This document shows positions 30,551-39,883 of a stretch of DNA of 64,000 nt, piece by piece. The notes below the pieces were generated by a model, which was given only the letters and a program-made list of their open reading frames with translations, made no database searches and had not been told where the DNA came from. Each line of letters starts with the position of its first letter. The stretch's first letter is position 1. The DNA is from Filimonas zeae (GTDB lineage Bacteria > Bacteroidota > Bacteroidia > Chitinophagales > Chitinophagaceae), in NCBI RefSeq assembly GCF_014641615.1, contig NZ_BMIB01000002.1, positions 310,001 through 374,000 of the forward strand, in the 5' to 3' direction. The translations under genes and the position numbers were made by a program.

Positions 30551-33500
30551 TTAAAAACGGCAGTCAATGCCAAAACTAAATGTCTTTAACAGCGGGTATT
30601 GCGCGCCCTTGCCATCGCCCAGCTCCACATCCCACAGCTTAAAGCTGCTGAAAGTGGCTACGTTGTAGCCAATGGCATACAGGCGAAAATTGTTCATACC
30701 CAATTTGCGCAGCCAGGGCTTTTTAGAAAAGGTATAGCTGAGCTCCACATTCTGTATACGTAAAAACGCCCCGTTCTTTATCCACCAGTCACTGCTGGAA
30801 TAATTGGAGTTGGAAGTAGAAGGATAAGTAAGTCTGGGATACCAGGGTCGCTTGTTATTGCCCTCCGGTGTCCAACGGTCGTTGATATTGCTGAACAGAT
30901 TCCCCCTGGAACCTTCTTTCTGAAAAGGCTGCATGCCTTCTCCGTTCAGGAAGATATCTACATTGCTGATGCCTTTGAACCAGGCACCTGCCGACCAGCC
31001 TTTCCAGGAAAAAGAAGGACCAAAGCCGTATACGATTTCAGGAATAGAACCGGAACCGATAGGGCCATTATCGTAGTTATCAATTTTACCATCGCCGTTC
31101 AGGTCTTTATATTTTATATCACCGGGCTGTATGGTGCCGGTTTGGGTGGCACTGTTGGCTATATCTTCTTTCGATTCAAACAAACCCAGCGAGGTTAAGC
31201 CAAAACGCTGGCCCAGCCTGCGGCCTATCACCTGCTGCCAGGGGTAAGGCCACAGGGCGTTGGCATCCTGTTTTACAATAGCCCTGTTCCATACAAAATT
31301 GCCACGCATTTCAAAATTGAGGTTGCGCGCCAGTTGTTTGTTATAGGTTACCGTACCATCCACCCCTCTGTTACGCACGGCACCCAGGTTACCAAAAGGT
31401 GCATTTAAAATACCGGTGTAGTTAGGCAAATCGCCCCGCTGGCGGAATATGCCCGTGCGGTTTTCCATAAAAAAATCAACCGTGAGCGATAAAGCGCCCC
31501 GCAGGCTACGCAGTTCCATACCCAGGTTTACTTTAGCAGCACGCTCCCAGGTAACATCTACTGCATAATCACCTATATCCAAACCGCTGTAAGTATTGCC
31601 GGAGCTTCTGCCAAACGAATACCCATCCCGCTGTGTTACGGTAGAGATATAAGCAAAGCGGCGGCCCCCGATACTGCTGTTACCTACTATACCATAAGAC
31701 CCGCGGAACTTAAGCAGCTGCACAGAAGATGCCAGCGGACGAAAGAATTCTTCATTAGACACTACCCAGCCCAAACCATAAGAAGGAAACAGGCCAAAAC
31801 GCGATTCTTTACTAAAGGTTTCGGAACCATTATACCCCAGGTTTACCTCTGCCAGGTAGCGGCTTTTGTAGCCGTAAGTAGCCCTTGCGGCAATGCCCTG
31901 GTACCGGTTGGGAATGGCACTGATAAAATCAGCCGCAAAAGCATCGGTAGCATCACTCTGGTTATACAACACCATACCGGTTACCTCATGCGCACCATTA
32001 CCAAAGCTACGGTTATAATTCACTGCCACTTCCTGGTAAAACTGCCGGCTGCCGCTGTTTGCGCGGTTATATCCCAGATAACTGGTACCTACCCGTGTTT
32101 GCTCAAACACCAGCTTGCCATCAGCATCGCGGTTGGTGGCAAACCAGGTATCTACCGTTTTGGTTCTCGATATCTGATGATAATTATAATTATCAAACGA
32201 GAACATGCCGTATACCGATAATCCTTTTACCAGGTTACCCATATCCTGCGTTACGCGTATGTTAGACCATAACTGGCTATGGGTGTTGTTGATATAGCCA
32301 CTCTGCGTAAGCATATCGTACGGGTTTGCCTCTTCGCCACGTGCCTGTGGTATAAGCCCGTTGGAATATCTGACAGGAATAATGGTAGGTGGCATAATAT
32401 AAGCAGCATTCCATATATCCTGCGCACCACGGCCGGGGTAGTTGGCATCAGAAATCCAGCCGGACGCACCAAAGTCCACCTTTGTATTGTTAAACAGTTT
32501 CAGGCTCAGGTTGCTGGTAAAATTATACCGCGTAAACCGGATGGCTGAGTTGTATTGTGCCAGTTCATCAGTTTTATACAAACCGGTTTCATTGTAATAA
32601 CCCACAGACAGATAGTAAGTAGCTCTTTCAGAACCACCGCTGGCGTTAACGTTCGCCCTTCTGTTATACCCATGCTTGTTGAACATTTCCTTAATCCAGT
32701 TTACATTGGGATGCAAATCCGGATCAGTGCCTTCCGCAGTAGCTTTTATTTTTTCATCGCTATATAACTGCATGGCATTGGGGTTGCTGTTGCGGTATGC
32801 CTCATTGGCCGTTTTAAGATAGGTAACCCCATCTGCAAATTCCGGCACACGGGTAAACTGTGTAATACCCTGGTTCAGTTGCAGGTTTACCTGTGGCGTG
32901 CCGGCCTTGCCACGTTTTGTTTCAATAAGTATAACACCATTGGCCCCCCGCACACCATATACTGCCGTTGCCGAAGCATCTTTAAGAATGGTAAAGCTGG
33001 CAATATCTTCCGGGTCTATATTGTTGAAAGTACGCTGCACCCCATCTACCAGCACCAGCGGGCTGCTGCTGGTAAAAGTGGAGATACCCCTTATATAAAT
33101 CTGTGATCCATCAAAACCCGGCTCACCGCTACGTTGCACGCCAATAACCCCTGCTACCCGGCCTGCGATAGCATTGGTGAGGTTAGCAGCAGGAATTTTT
33201 AAATCTTCTGTTCTGATAGAAGATTGCGCACCTATGAGGCTGATGCGTTTCTGACGGCCAAAGCCCACCACTGCCACATCTTTCATACTACCACTCTCGG
33301 CTTCCAGCACGGCATTCATTACCAGTTGCTCTTTAAACAGTACTGTATGCGGCAGGTATCCCACAAAGCTGAACTGGATAGAATCGCCAATATCGGCGCC
33401 TACCCTGTACCCGCCATCATCGCGGGTAGCTACAGCCTTACCGGTATTTTTATTTAACACCGTAGCGCCGGATAAAGGGGTACCCTGCTCATCAACCACC

Positions 33501-33922
33501 TTACCGCTAACGGTAAAACGCGGCGTATCTTTTGCCGGCATTGCCGCCTGAAATACTTCTGCCACCTTGCGCCGGATAACGATGTTACCGTTTTCCAGCT
33601 TATACTGTATGGGCTGGTTACGGGTGCATAGCTCCAGCACCATTTGTAAACTACCGCCTGTTACCTGAAAGGTAACGGGTGCCGTTTCTTTCATAAAAGC
33701 TTCCTTGTACAGAATGGATACGCCCGTTTGCCGGCTTAACTCCGGAAACACCTGTAACAGAGAAGCATTTTTTACCGATAAGGTAACCTTTTGTGAAAGG
33801 CCTCTGGCGCTTACCTGTAACAACCCGGTAAGCATCAAAAAAGCAATCATCTTCATAACCAGTAAAATTTTGGCTAATAGCTCTGCCCTACGCAGAGCTG
33901 CTGCATTAGTGGTAAAATGCAT
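30551..33922 (-). CDS. susC: SusC/RagA-family transporter with STN domain
   Basis: TonB-dependent importer of 1123 residues. Order: signal segment (KILLVMKMIAFLMLTGLLQVSA), STN signalling domain (about 45-115; VKNASLLQVFPELSRQTGVSILY), carboxypeptidase-D-like domain (VSGKVVDEQGTPLSGATVLNKNTG), TonB box region (DVAVVGFGRQKRISLIGAQ), plug (IYIRGISTFTSSSPLVLVDG, ILKDASATAVYGVRGANGVI) and a 22-strand-type barrel ending in FSFGIDCRF. The STN domain is expected to contact the FecR anti-sigma at 34074. A 9-bp hairpin lies between fecR and this gene. Confidence 0.94.
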   Translation of the reverse strand: MHFTTNAAALRRAELLAKILLVMKMIAFLMLTGLLQVSARGLSQKVTLSVKNASLLQVFPELSRQTGVSILYKEAFMKETAPVTFQVTGGSLQMVLELCTRNQPIQYKLENGNIVIRRKVAEVFQAAMPAKDTPRFTVSGKVVDEQGTPLSGATVLNKNTGKAVATRDDGGYRVGADIGDSIQFSFVGYLPHTVLFKEQLVMNAVLEAESGSMKDVAVVGFGRQKRISLIGAQSSIRTEDLKIPAANLTNAIAGRVAGVIGVQRSGEPGFDGSQIYIRGISTFTSSSPLVLVDGVQRTFNNIDPEDIASFTILKDASATAVYGVRGANGVILIETKRGKAGTPQVNLQLNQGITQFTRVPEFADGVTYLKTANEAYRNSNPNAMQLYSDEKIKATAEGTDPDLHPNVNWIKEMFNKHGYNRRANVNASGGSERATYYLSVGYYNETGLYKTDELAQYNSAIRFTRYNFTSNLSLKLFNNTKVDFGASGWISDANYPGRGAQDIWNAAYIMPPTIIPVRYSNGLIPQARGEEANPYDMLTQSGYINNTHSQLWSNIRVTQDMGNLVKGLSVYGMFSFDNYNYHQISRTKTVDTWFATNRDADGKLVFEQTRVGTSYLGYNRANSGSRQFYQEVAVNYNRSFGNGAHEVTGMVLYNQSDATDAFAADFISAIPNRYQGIAARATYGYKSRYLAEVNLGYNGSETFSKESRFGLFPSYGLGWVVSNEEFFRPLASSVQLLKFRGSYGIVGNSSIGGRRFAYISTVTQRDGYSFGRSSGNTYSGLDIGDYAVDVTWERAAKVNLGMELRSLRGALSLTVDFFMENRTGIFRQRGDLPNYTGILNAPFGNLGAVRNRGVDGTVTYNKQLARNLNFEMRGNFVWNRAIVKQDANALWPYPWQQVIGRRLGQRFGLTSLGLFESKEDIANSATQTGTIQPGDIKYKDLNGDGKIDNYDNGPIGSGSIPEIVYGFGPSFSWKGWSAGAWFKGISNVDIFLNGEGMQPFQKEGSRGNLFSNINDRWTPEGNNKRPWYPRLTYPSTSNSNYSSSDWWIKNGAFLRIQNVELSYTFSKKPWLRKLGMNNFRLYAIGYNVATFSSFKLWDVELGDGKGAQYPLLKTFSFGIDCRF

Positions 33923-34022
33923 AGATTTGTTATGTTTTGGTGATCGGAAAGGATAATATCGCTGCGCTCAAACGGAGATATCATCCATGTTTAACACACT
34001 ATTCAATTGCCGGAACTATACA

Positions 34023-34047
34023 ACGGAGGTGTTTCCAGCACCTCCGT
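34023..34047. other. Hairpin in the fecR-susC gap (galactoside locus)
   Basis: Perfect 9-bp arms ACGGAGGTG (34023-34031) and CACCTCCGT (34039-34047). T-rich only on the plus side, so not a terminator for the minus-strand operon; may be an mRNA-stability or processing element at the susC 5' end. Confidence 0.5.
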
Positions 34048-34073
34048 CTTTATTCCCGCGCATTGCATACTTA

Positions 34074-35216
34074 TTAAGGCGATACCACTAACTTTTGTCC
34101 GTTAATGGTAAAATGCGGGCTTCCATAGGCGCCCAGCAGGTTCAATACATCTTTCAGGTTTCTGCTTCTGCTAATGCTTCCTCCATACAACTCAGCAGTT
34201 ACCCCCGCTTCATTCACAATTTCAATATCATACCACCTGCCTATTTCACGCAAAATGGTATGTAAATCCACATCATTAAATACAAACAATCCTTCTTTCC
34301 ACGCCAGTACATGATCTACATTCACCGTTTGTACCGCTATGGAATGCTGCCCGCGGTCAATCACCGCCTGCTGGCGGGGCTCTAACCTTCTTACTTTATT
34401 ACCTTCTGTTACTTCCACACTTCCTTCTACCAGGGTGGTGCGGATGGCTTTTTCATCAGCGTAAGCCATCACATCAAAATGAGTACCCAGCACATGCACT
34501 TCCGCTCCACCGGTTTTTACTGTAAAAGGCTGGCGGGCATTGCCCGCCACCTCAAACCATGCCTGGCCTTCCAGTTCCACAACTCTTCCCCCCCCGGAAA
34601 AAGAGACGGGATACCGCAAACGGCTGGCAGCATTCAGCCATACCTCCGTACCATCCGGCAACTGCACACGAAAGCGCCCACCCCGCGGTGTTACCAGTGT
34701 ATTAAAAGCTACGGTTCCCGGCTGGCCATCGGCCTGGTAAGCCACCCGTCCGCCAGCCAGCTTTATCACCCTTACCCCACTCTCATCGGCAAGGGCCCCG
34801 TCTGCCGCACTATCCAGCAGTATCTCCTGCCCGTTCGCCAATATCAGCGTAGCCTTATTGGTTCCCGGCAAACGGTCGTTTTTAACACCGGCCATCTGCT
34901 GCTTAGCAGGCGTAGTATTGAAATAAAAGTAACAGATGCCCGTTGCCATCAGCAACAGCACAGCCGCAGCACTTACTGCTACTGCCAGCCGCCGGTACAC
35001 AGGCCTGGGCCGGATAGTTTGTGCGGCTATTTTCCGGAAAAGACGTTCCTCATGACTGGCATAACTTTCTGCAAAAGCAGCGGATACCTCTAAAGGCTGT
35101 TCATCATCCTGGTTAAGCCAGGCCGCCAGCGCTTCCGCCTCTTCCGGCGTAAGCGTACCTTCCAGCCTTTTACGGCTCAGTTCCTGATAATATTCCTGAG
35201 AGTTCGGTTGTTGCAT
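34074..35216 (-). CDS. fecR: FecR-family anti-sigma factor
   Basis: Inner-membrane anti-sigma, 380 residues. N-terminal cytoplasmic sigma-binding part (EYYQELSRKRLEGTLTPEEAEALAAWLN), one transmembrane helix (about 88-110; LAVAVSAAAVLLLMATGICYFYF), the periplasmic FecR domain (FNTLVTPRGGRFRVQLPDGTEVWLNAASRLRYPVSF) and a C-terminal DUF4974 (ILREIGRWYDIEI, that contacts STN). Transduces SusC occupancy to a sigma factor. Unusual: no sigma gene is immediately upstream; the closest is at 24010 beyond the operon. Confidence 0.93.
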   Translation of the reverse strand: MQQPNSQEYYQELSRKRLEGTLTPEEAEALAAWLNQDDEQPLEVSAAFAESYASHEERLFRKIAAQTIRPRPVYRRLAVAVSAAAVLLLMATGICYFYFNTTPAKQQMAGVKNDRLPGTNKATLILANGQEILLDSAADGALADESGVRVIKLAGGRVAYQADGQPGTVAFNTLVTPRGGRFRVQLPDGTEVWLNAASRLRYPVSFSGGGRVVELEGQAWFEVAGNARQPFTVKTGGAEVHVLGTHFDVMAYADEKAIRTTLVEGSVEVTEGNKVRRLEPRQQAVIDRGQHSIAVQTVNVDHVLAWKEGLFVFNDVDLHTILREIGRWYDIEIVNEAGVTAELYGGSISRSRNLKDVLNLLGAYGSPHFTINGQKLVVSP

Positions 35217-35417
35217 GAGGCAGATTGCTTTCTATACAACAAGGTCAATTGAAAATGCATTATCCCTGAATGCGTCTGAAATATTTTTTGAAGTTGCTGA
35301 GAGAAAAATGGGAAGTGCGCAAGGACAACATGTAAGCAATTGAAAAACAATTGCCCTGGCTCAGGGAAAAGACTAAGATTATTAAGGAAAGATGGGAAGC
35401 ATTGTGGGGAAGGTAAT

Positions 35418-35552
35418 GGTTGCTTAAGAAAAAGTCTTAAGCACTGAGGGAAAATTCCTGGTTGCTTAAGGAAAAGTCCTAAGCAACGAGGAGAAAATCC
35501 TGGTTGCTTAGGAAAAAGTCCTCAGTGCTGAGGAAAAACTACTGGTTGCTTA
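35418..35552. repeat. Tandem 42-bp repeats with internal hairpins
   Basis: Three full copies start at 35418, 35460 and 35502, each opening GGTTGCTTA; a fourth partial copy (35544-35552) abuts the metY stop codon. Every unit contains an inverted repeat (for example TGCTTAAG...CTTAAGCA; the third adds CCTCAG..CTGAGG). More diverged pieces continue toward 35340. Lies downstream of metY on its strand. Confidence 0.85.
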
Positions 35553-36890
<1,338 letters not shown>

Positions 36891-36923
36891 TTATGTACGC
36901 CGGATTGCGCGGCTATTATTTAT

Positions 36924-36940
36924 CCTACAAAGTAAGTAGG
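36924..36940. promoter_or_regulatory. Inverted repeat over the metY -7 box
   Basis: CCTAC-N7-GTAGG with the -7 box TTACTTTG (minus, 36928-36935) in the middle; a repressor bound here would block the promoter. Short arms, so moderate support. Confidence 0.4.
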
Positions 36941-36958
36941 GTAAATGGAATGCGCAAA
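36928..36958 (-). promoter_or_regulatory. Promoter of metY
   Basis: Minus strand TTTG (36955-36958), 19-bp spacer, TTACTTTG (36928-36935); about 45-nt leader. Confidence 0.55.
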
Positions 36959-37078
36959 TATTTATTGCACCGTTTTTAACCCGCTTACCTGTAACGGGCG
37001 GGAAAACAGGTATTAAACAGAGATTCACTACGTCAAAACCACGTTTCCCCTATATATTTGCAAAAAAAAGTACCCCTC

Positions 37079-37462
37079 ATGGTCAATCCCATTCTGGAAG
37101 TATGGCAGGAAAATGAAAACGGCACCTTCCATAAATGGCCCTTTTTTGAATTAGGTGTTCAAATGAAACCGGCTGCTGCATTAAAAGATGTATGTGCCGA
37201 GTTTGGTAGTTTATTGCTGGATAAAGAATCAGCAGGCAGGGTGTTAGCACGCCTGATTGACCGTGGTGCCAAAGCAGGCATTTCGGTAAGTGTGCAAACA
37301 GATGATACCCCCGCGGCTTTAGAAGGCATTTCCGACAGCCACCGGCTCAGATCTGCTATAACCACACTGGCGCAACACAAGCATGGTATCAGCACTACTA
37401 CTGCTGCACCGGCCGGGCCTTACAGCAAATCGGCCTTACGCAGATTGTTTGGATTATCGTAA
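37079..37462 (+). CDS. Hypothetical protein
   Basis: A 127-residue soluble protein I do not recognise (MVNPILEVWQENENGTFHKWPFFE, then a helix with DKESAGRVLARLIDRGAKAGISVSVQTDD and a basic C-terminus SKSALRRLFGLS). I start it at ATG 37079; an upstream TTG at 37058 lies inside a perfect -7 box (TATATTTG, 37053-37060) and so would precede the transcript. Codon use resembles neighbours. It converges on the tlpA operon terminator. Confidence 0.7.
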   Translation: MVNPILEVWQENENGTFHKWPFFELGVQMKPAAALKDVCAEFGSLLLDKESAGRVLARLIDRGAKAGISVSVQTDDTPAALEGISDSHRLRSAITTLAQHKHGISTTTAAPAGPYSKSALRRLFGLS

Positions 37463-37467
37463 ACTGC

Positions 37468-37503
37468 ACAAAAAAGCCTGCAACCGGAGATACGATTGCA
37501 GGC
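37468..37503 (-). terminator. Terminator of the sigma/susCD/tlpA operon
   Basis: Arms GCCTGCAA (37476-37483) and TTGCAGGC (37496-37503) followed on the minus strand by six U. Can also act for the plus-strand gene. Confidence 0.8.
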
Positions 37504-37524
37504 CCTTAGCGCTAACTGAATCTG

Positions 37525-38310
37525 TTACGGTATAAATCTGTTCAACGCTTCCATCACCTGTTCGCCTCTCAGGTTTCTGGCAATGATTTTTCCTTCAGGA
37601 TTTATCAGTACATTCTGCGGAATGGCCTGTATACTATACAGATCTGCTGCCGAATTGCTTTTGCTTTCAATTTCCGCTACCTGCATCCAGGCAAGCTTAT
37701 CTTCCGCTACAGCCTGTAACCAGGCCTCTTTTGTAATATCCAGCGATATGCCCAGGATGGTAAAATTGCGGTTTTTAAACGTATCATATGCCTTTACCAG
37801 AAACGGGTTTTCTTTCCGGCAGGGCTTACACCAGCTGGCCCAGAAATCAACCAGCACATATTTACCACGAAAATCAGACAGCTTTACCTTCTTCCCTTCT
37901 GTACTGGTTTGCTCAAAATCGGGCGCTATGGCACCAACAGCCGTCTTTTCCAGTGTGGCAATCTGCTCTGTAACCTGTTTTCCTTTGGCGGAAGACTGCA
38001 CCTGTGGCGCAAGTTTGGCAAACAGCCCTTTTATATAGCCTGCCTCTTTGGCTATGGGAAAAAAGCACTCTTTTATTACATCCAGACTAACCTCGCTGGT
38101 TGTATGGTTGCTTACGAAAGCTTCCATTATCTTTTCTTCGGCCAGTTGCCGGGTTTCTTCTGTACTGTCTTTGTAGGTGGCCCACAGCACTTTCTGCTCT
38201 GCTTTCCACTGTTTTAATACCAGTGAGTCTGCCTGTGCATACAGAGTGCCGGGCATGGCAAAAGCGGCTGCTACTGCCAGTTTTGGAAAAAGGGATACAA
38301 AACGCATCAT
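37525..38310 (-). CDS. TlpA-like thioredoxin protein
   Basis: Periplasmic thiol-disulfide protein, 261 residues: signal peptide, a helical DUF4369-like or N-terminal module (about 25-130), then an AhpC/TSA-TlpA domain (APDFEQTSTEGKKVKLSDFRGKYVLVDFWASWCKPCRKENPF) with the WCKPC redox motif and the cis-Pro (SIQAIPQNVLI). It is the last gene of the sigma-fecR-susC-susD-tlpA unit, 20 nt after susD. Such SusCD-TlpA units usually lack glycosidases; the cargo may be peptides or thiol-containing ligands (inference). Confidence 0.9.
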   Translation of the reverse strand: MMRFVSLFPKLAVAAAFAMPGTLYAQADSLVLKQWKAEQKVLWATYKDSTEETRQLAEEKIMEAFVSNHTTSEVSLDVIKECFFPIAKEAGYIKGLFAKLAPQVQSSAKGKQVTEQIATLEKTAVGAIAPDFEQTSTEGKKVKLSDFRGKYVLVDFWASWCKPCRKENPFLVKAYDTFKNRNFTILGISLDITKEAWLQAVAEDKLAWMQVAEIESKSNSAADLYSIQAIPQNVLINPEGKIIARNLRGEQVMEALNRFIP

Positions 38311-38330
38311 ATAAACCGTATTTTCTGTGA

Positions 38331-39866
38331 TTAATTAAAAGGGCGGGTATCTAACGGAATACCCCATTCCGGGTTAAAACTGAGTACATTGTTGGCAATG
38401 GGCAGGGTAAACAAAGGCGAGTCTATAGTGCCTTCGTATTGCTCCGCTCCCAGTTCGTGTACAATTTTGGTTTTAGCCCAGGGCTTACCCGGCTCCAGAC
38501 AAAACCTTTTTAAATCCATAAACCTTTTCAAATGCCCTACCGGCAGCTCGCGGCGGCGCTCTTCCAGTACCAGCCGTATCGCTTCATCTGCACTGGCAGG
38601 CAAAGCCAGATCGGGTGTTCCGGTAACATAACGGTAGCGCCTCAGCAGGTTAAGATCGGCCACAGCTTCACTGATGCGGTTGGTTCGGGCATACCCCTCT
38701 GCACGCATCAGTAGCAACTCAGGATAGGTAAAGCCTGCAGTCATCTGAAACTTAAGCGGTACAGTTGAGCCCGGCGTTAACACGCCCCGGTAATATTGTA
38801 TTTTGTTTCCATCATCGTAACTAACACCGCCGGTAGTGGTTTTGTAACCGGGTGCCTGTAACAGGTAATATTTATAGCGCAAATCTGTATCCTTATCAAA
38901 CAACGCAATAAATTCATCCGAAGGATAGGAAGCCGAAGCACGCCCTGCCGAATTATCCGGCGCACGGAAAAGCAGTATTTCCCGGCTGTTGGGCAGGTTC
39001 ATTTTACTATCCGGGCTTATAATGCCACTGGTTAATTCATTGGCAGGGTTGGTATAATATAGGTCATTAAAATTATACAGTACTTTATCTGCCCCCTGGG
39101 CGGCCGAAGCTTTCCAGGCCATATCTGCATAATACACCACGCTATCATACTTACCGGTAAACAAATGGTAATAAGCCAGCATAGCCTGGGTAGCCGCTTT
39201 ATTGGGGCGTGAAGGAAAATTGGTTACCTCAGGTGCATGGGGTAAAGCCGTATGTAAATCGGCCAGTACCTTGCGAAAAACCTCTTCGTGTGTGGATAAT
39301 GGCGGAGCTGCCAGGCTTACATCACTACTGGTTACATAAGGGATGGTTTTGGCACTGTTATCGCCCCCCGGCCGGTATACAGGCCCGTACACCATGGTAG
39401 TATGAAAATAGCTCCAGGCCCGGCTGGTATAAGCCTGTGCCAGTACCGCCTGTGCATCTGCCGTGGCAGCGGCATCACCTAAACTATGTATACCGTCAAT
39501 AACATTATTAAAGTATTTCATAGAGCGGTAAGTACCCCAATCCCAGAACGGCGCACTGATGGAGGGGTTGCGGTAAGGCGCGCGGAAAATATAGCCGTAG
39601 TAATTATCAATACTGGGCGAGTTACTGGCTTTATAATACACTTTGCCTATACCTTCTGACAAACTGATATTATCAGTCATATACGCCAGCATGGATTGGC
39701 TGTTGTTGTTTAAAAAAGGATATTGTACCACATCCGGGTTATCCAGCAGGTGAGCATACTCCGCTACAGAAGTGGGAATGAGCTTGCCTTTGGGTTTTAC
39801 ATCCAGAAATTTGTTACACGATGCAGCCAGTATAAACACTGGTAGTAACAGGTATGATATACGCAT
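38331..39866 (-). CDS. susD: SusD/RagB-family lipoprotein
   Basis: Surface lipoprotein of 511 residues; lipobox AASC then NKFLDVKPKGKLIPTSVAEYAHLL. TPR-like helices (AQAVLAQAYTSRAWSYFHTTMVYGPVYRPGG) and C-terminal signature (LLLMRAEGYARTNRISEAVADLNLLRRYRY; LEERRRELPVGHLKRFMDLKRF). Partner of the SusC ending at 39884 (17-nt gap). Ligand unknown. Confidence 0.93.
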   Translation of the reverse strand: MRISYLLLPVFILAASCNKFLDVKPKGKLIPTSVAEYAHLLDNPDVVQYPFLNNNSQSMLAYMTDNISLSEGIGKVYYKASNSPSIDNYYGYIFRAPYRNPSISAPFWDWGTYRSMKYFNNVIDGIHSLGDAAATADAQAVLAQAYTSRAWSYFHTTMVYGPVYRPGGDNSAKTIPYVTSSDVSLAAPPLSTHEEVFRKVLADLHTALPHAPEVTNFPSRPNKAATQAMLAYYHLFTGKYDSVVYYADMAWKASAAQGADKVLYNFNDLYYTNPANELTSGIISPDSKMNLPNSREILLFRAPDNSAGRASASYPSDEFIALFDKDTDLRYKYYLLQAPGYKTTTGGVSYDDGNKIQYYRGVLTPGSTVPLKFQMTAGFTYPELLLMRAEGYARTNRISEAVADLNLLRRYRYVTGTPDLALPASADEAIRLVLEERRRELPVGHLKRFMDLKRFCLEPGKPWAKTKIVHELGAEQYEGTIDSPLFTLPIANNVLSFNPEWGIPLDTRPFN

Positions 39867-39883
39867 GACAGTGAGTATTAAAG

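Noticed and set aside
37058..37078. TTG start of the hypothetical gene
   Set aside because: The TTG is the end of the -7 box TATATTTG, so it would lie upstream of the transcript; ATG 37079 is used.
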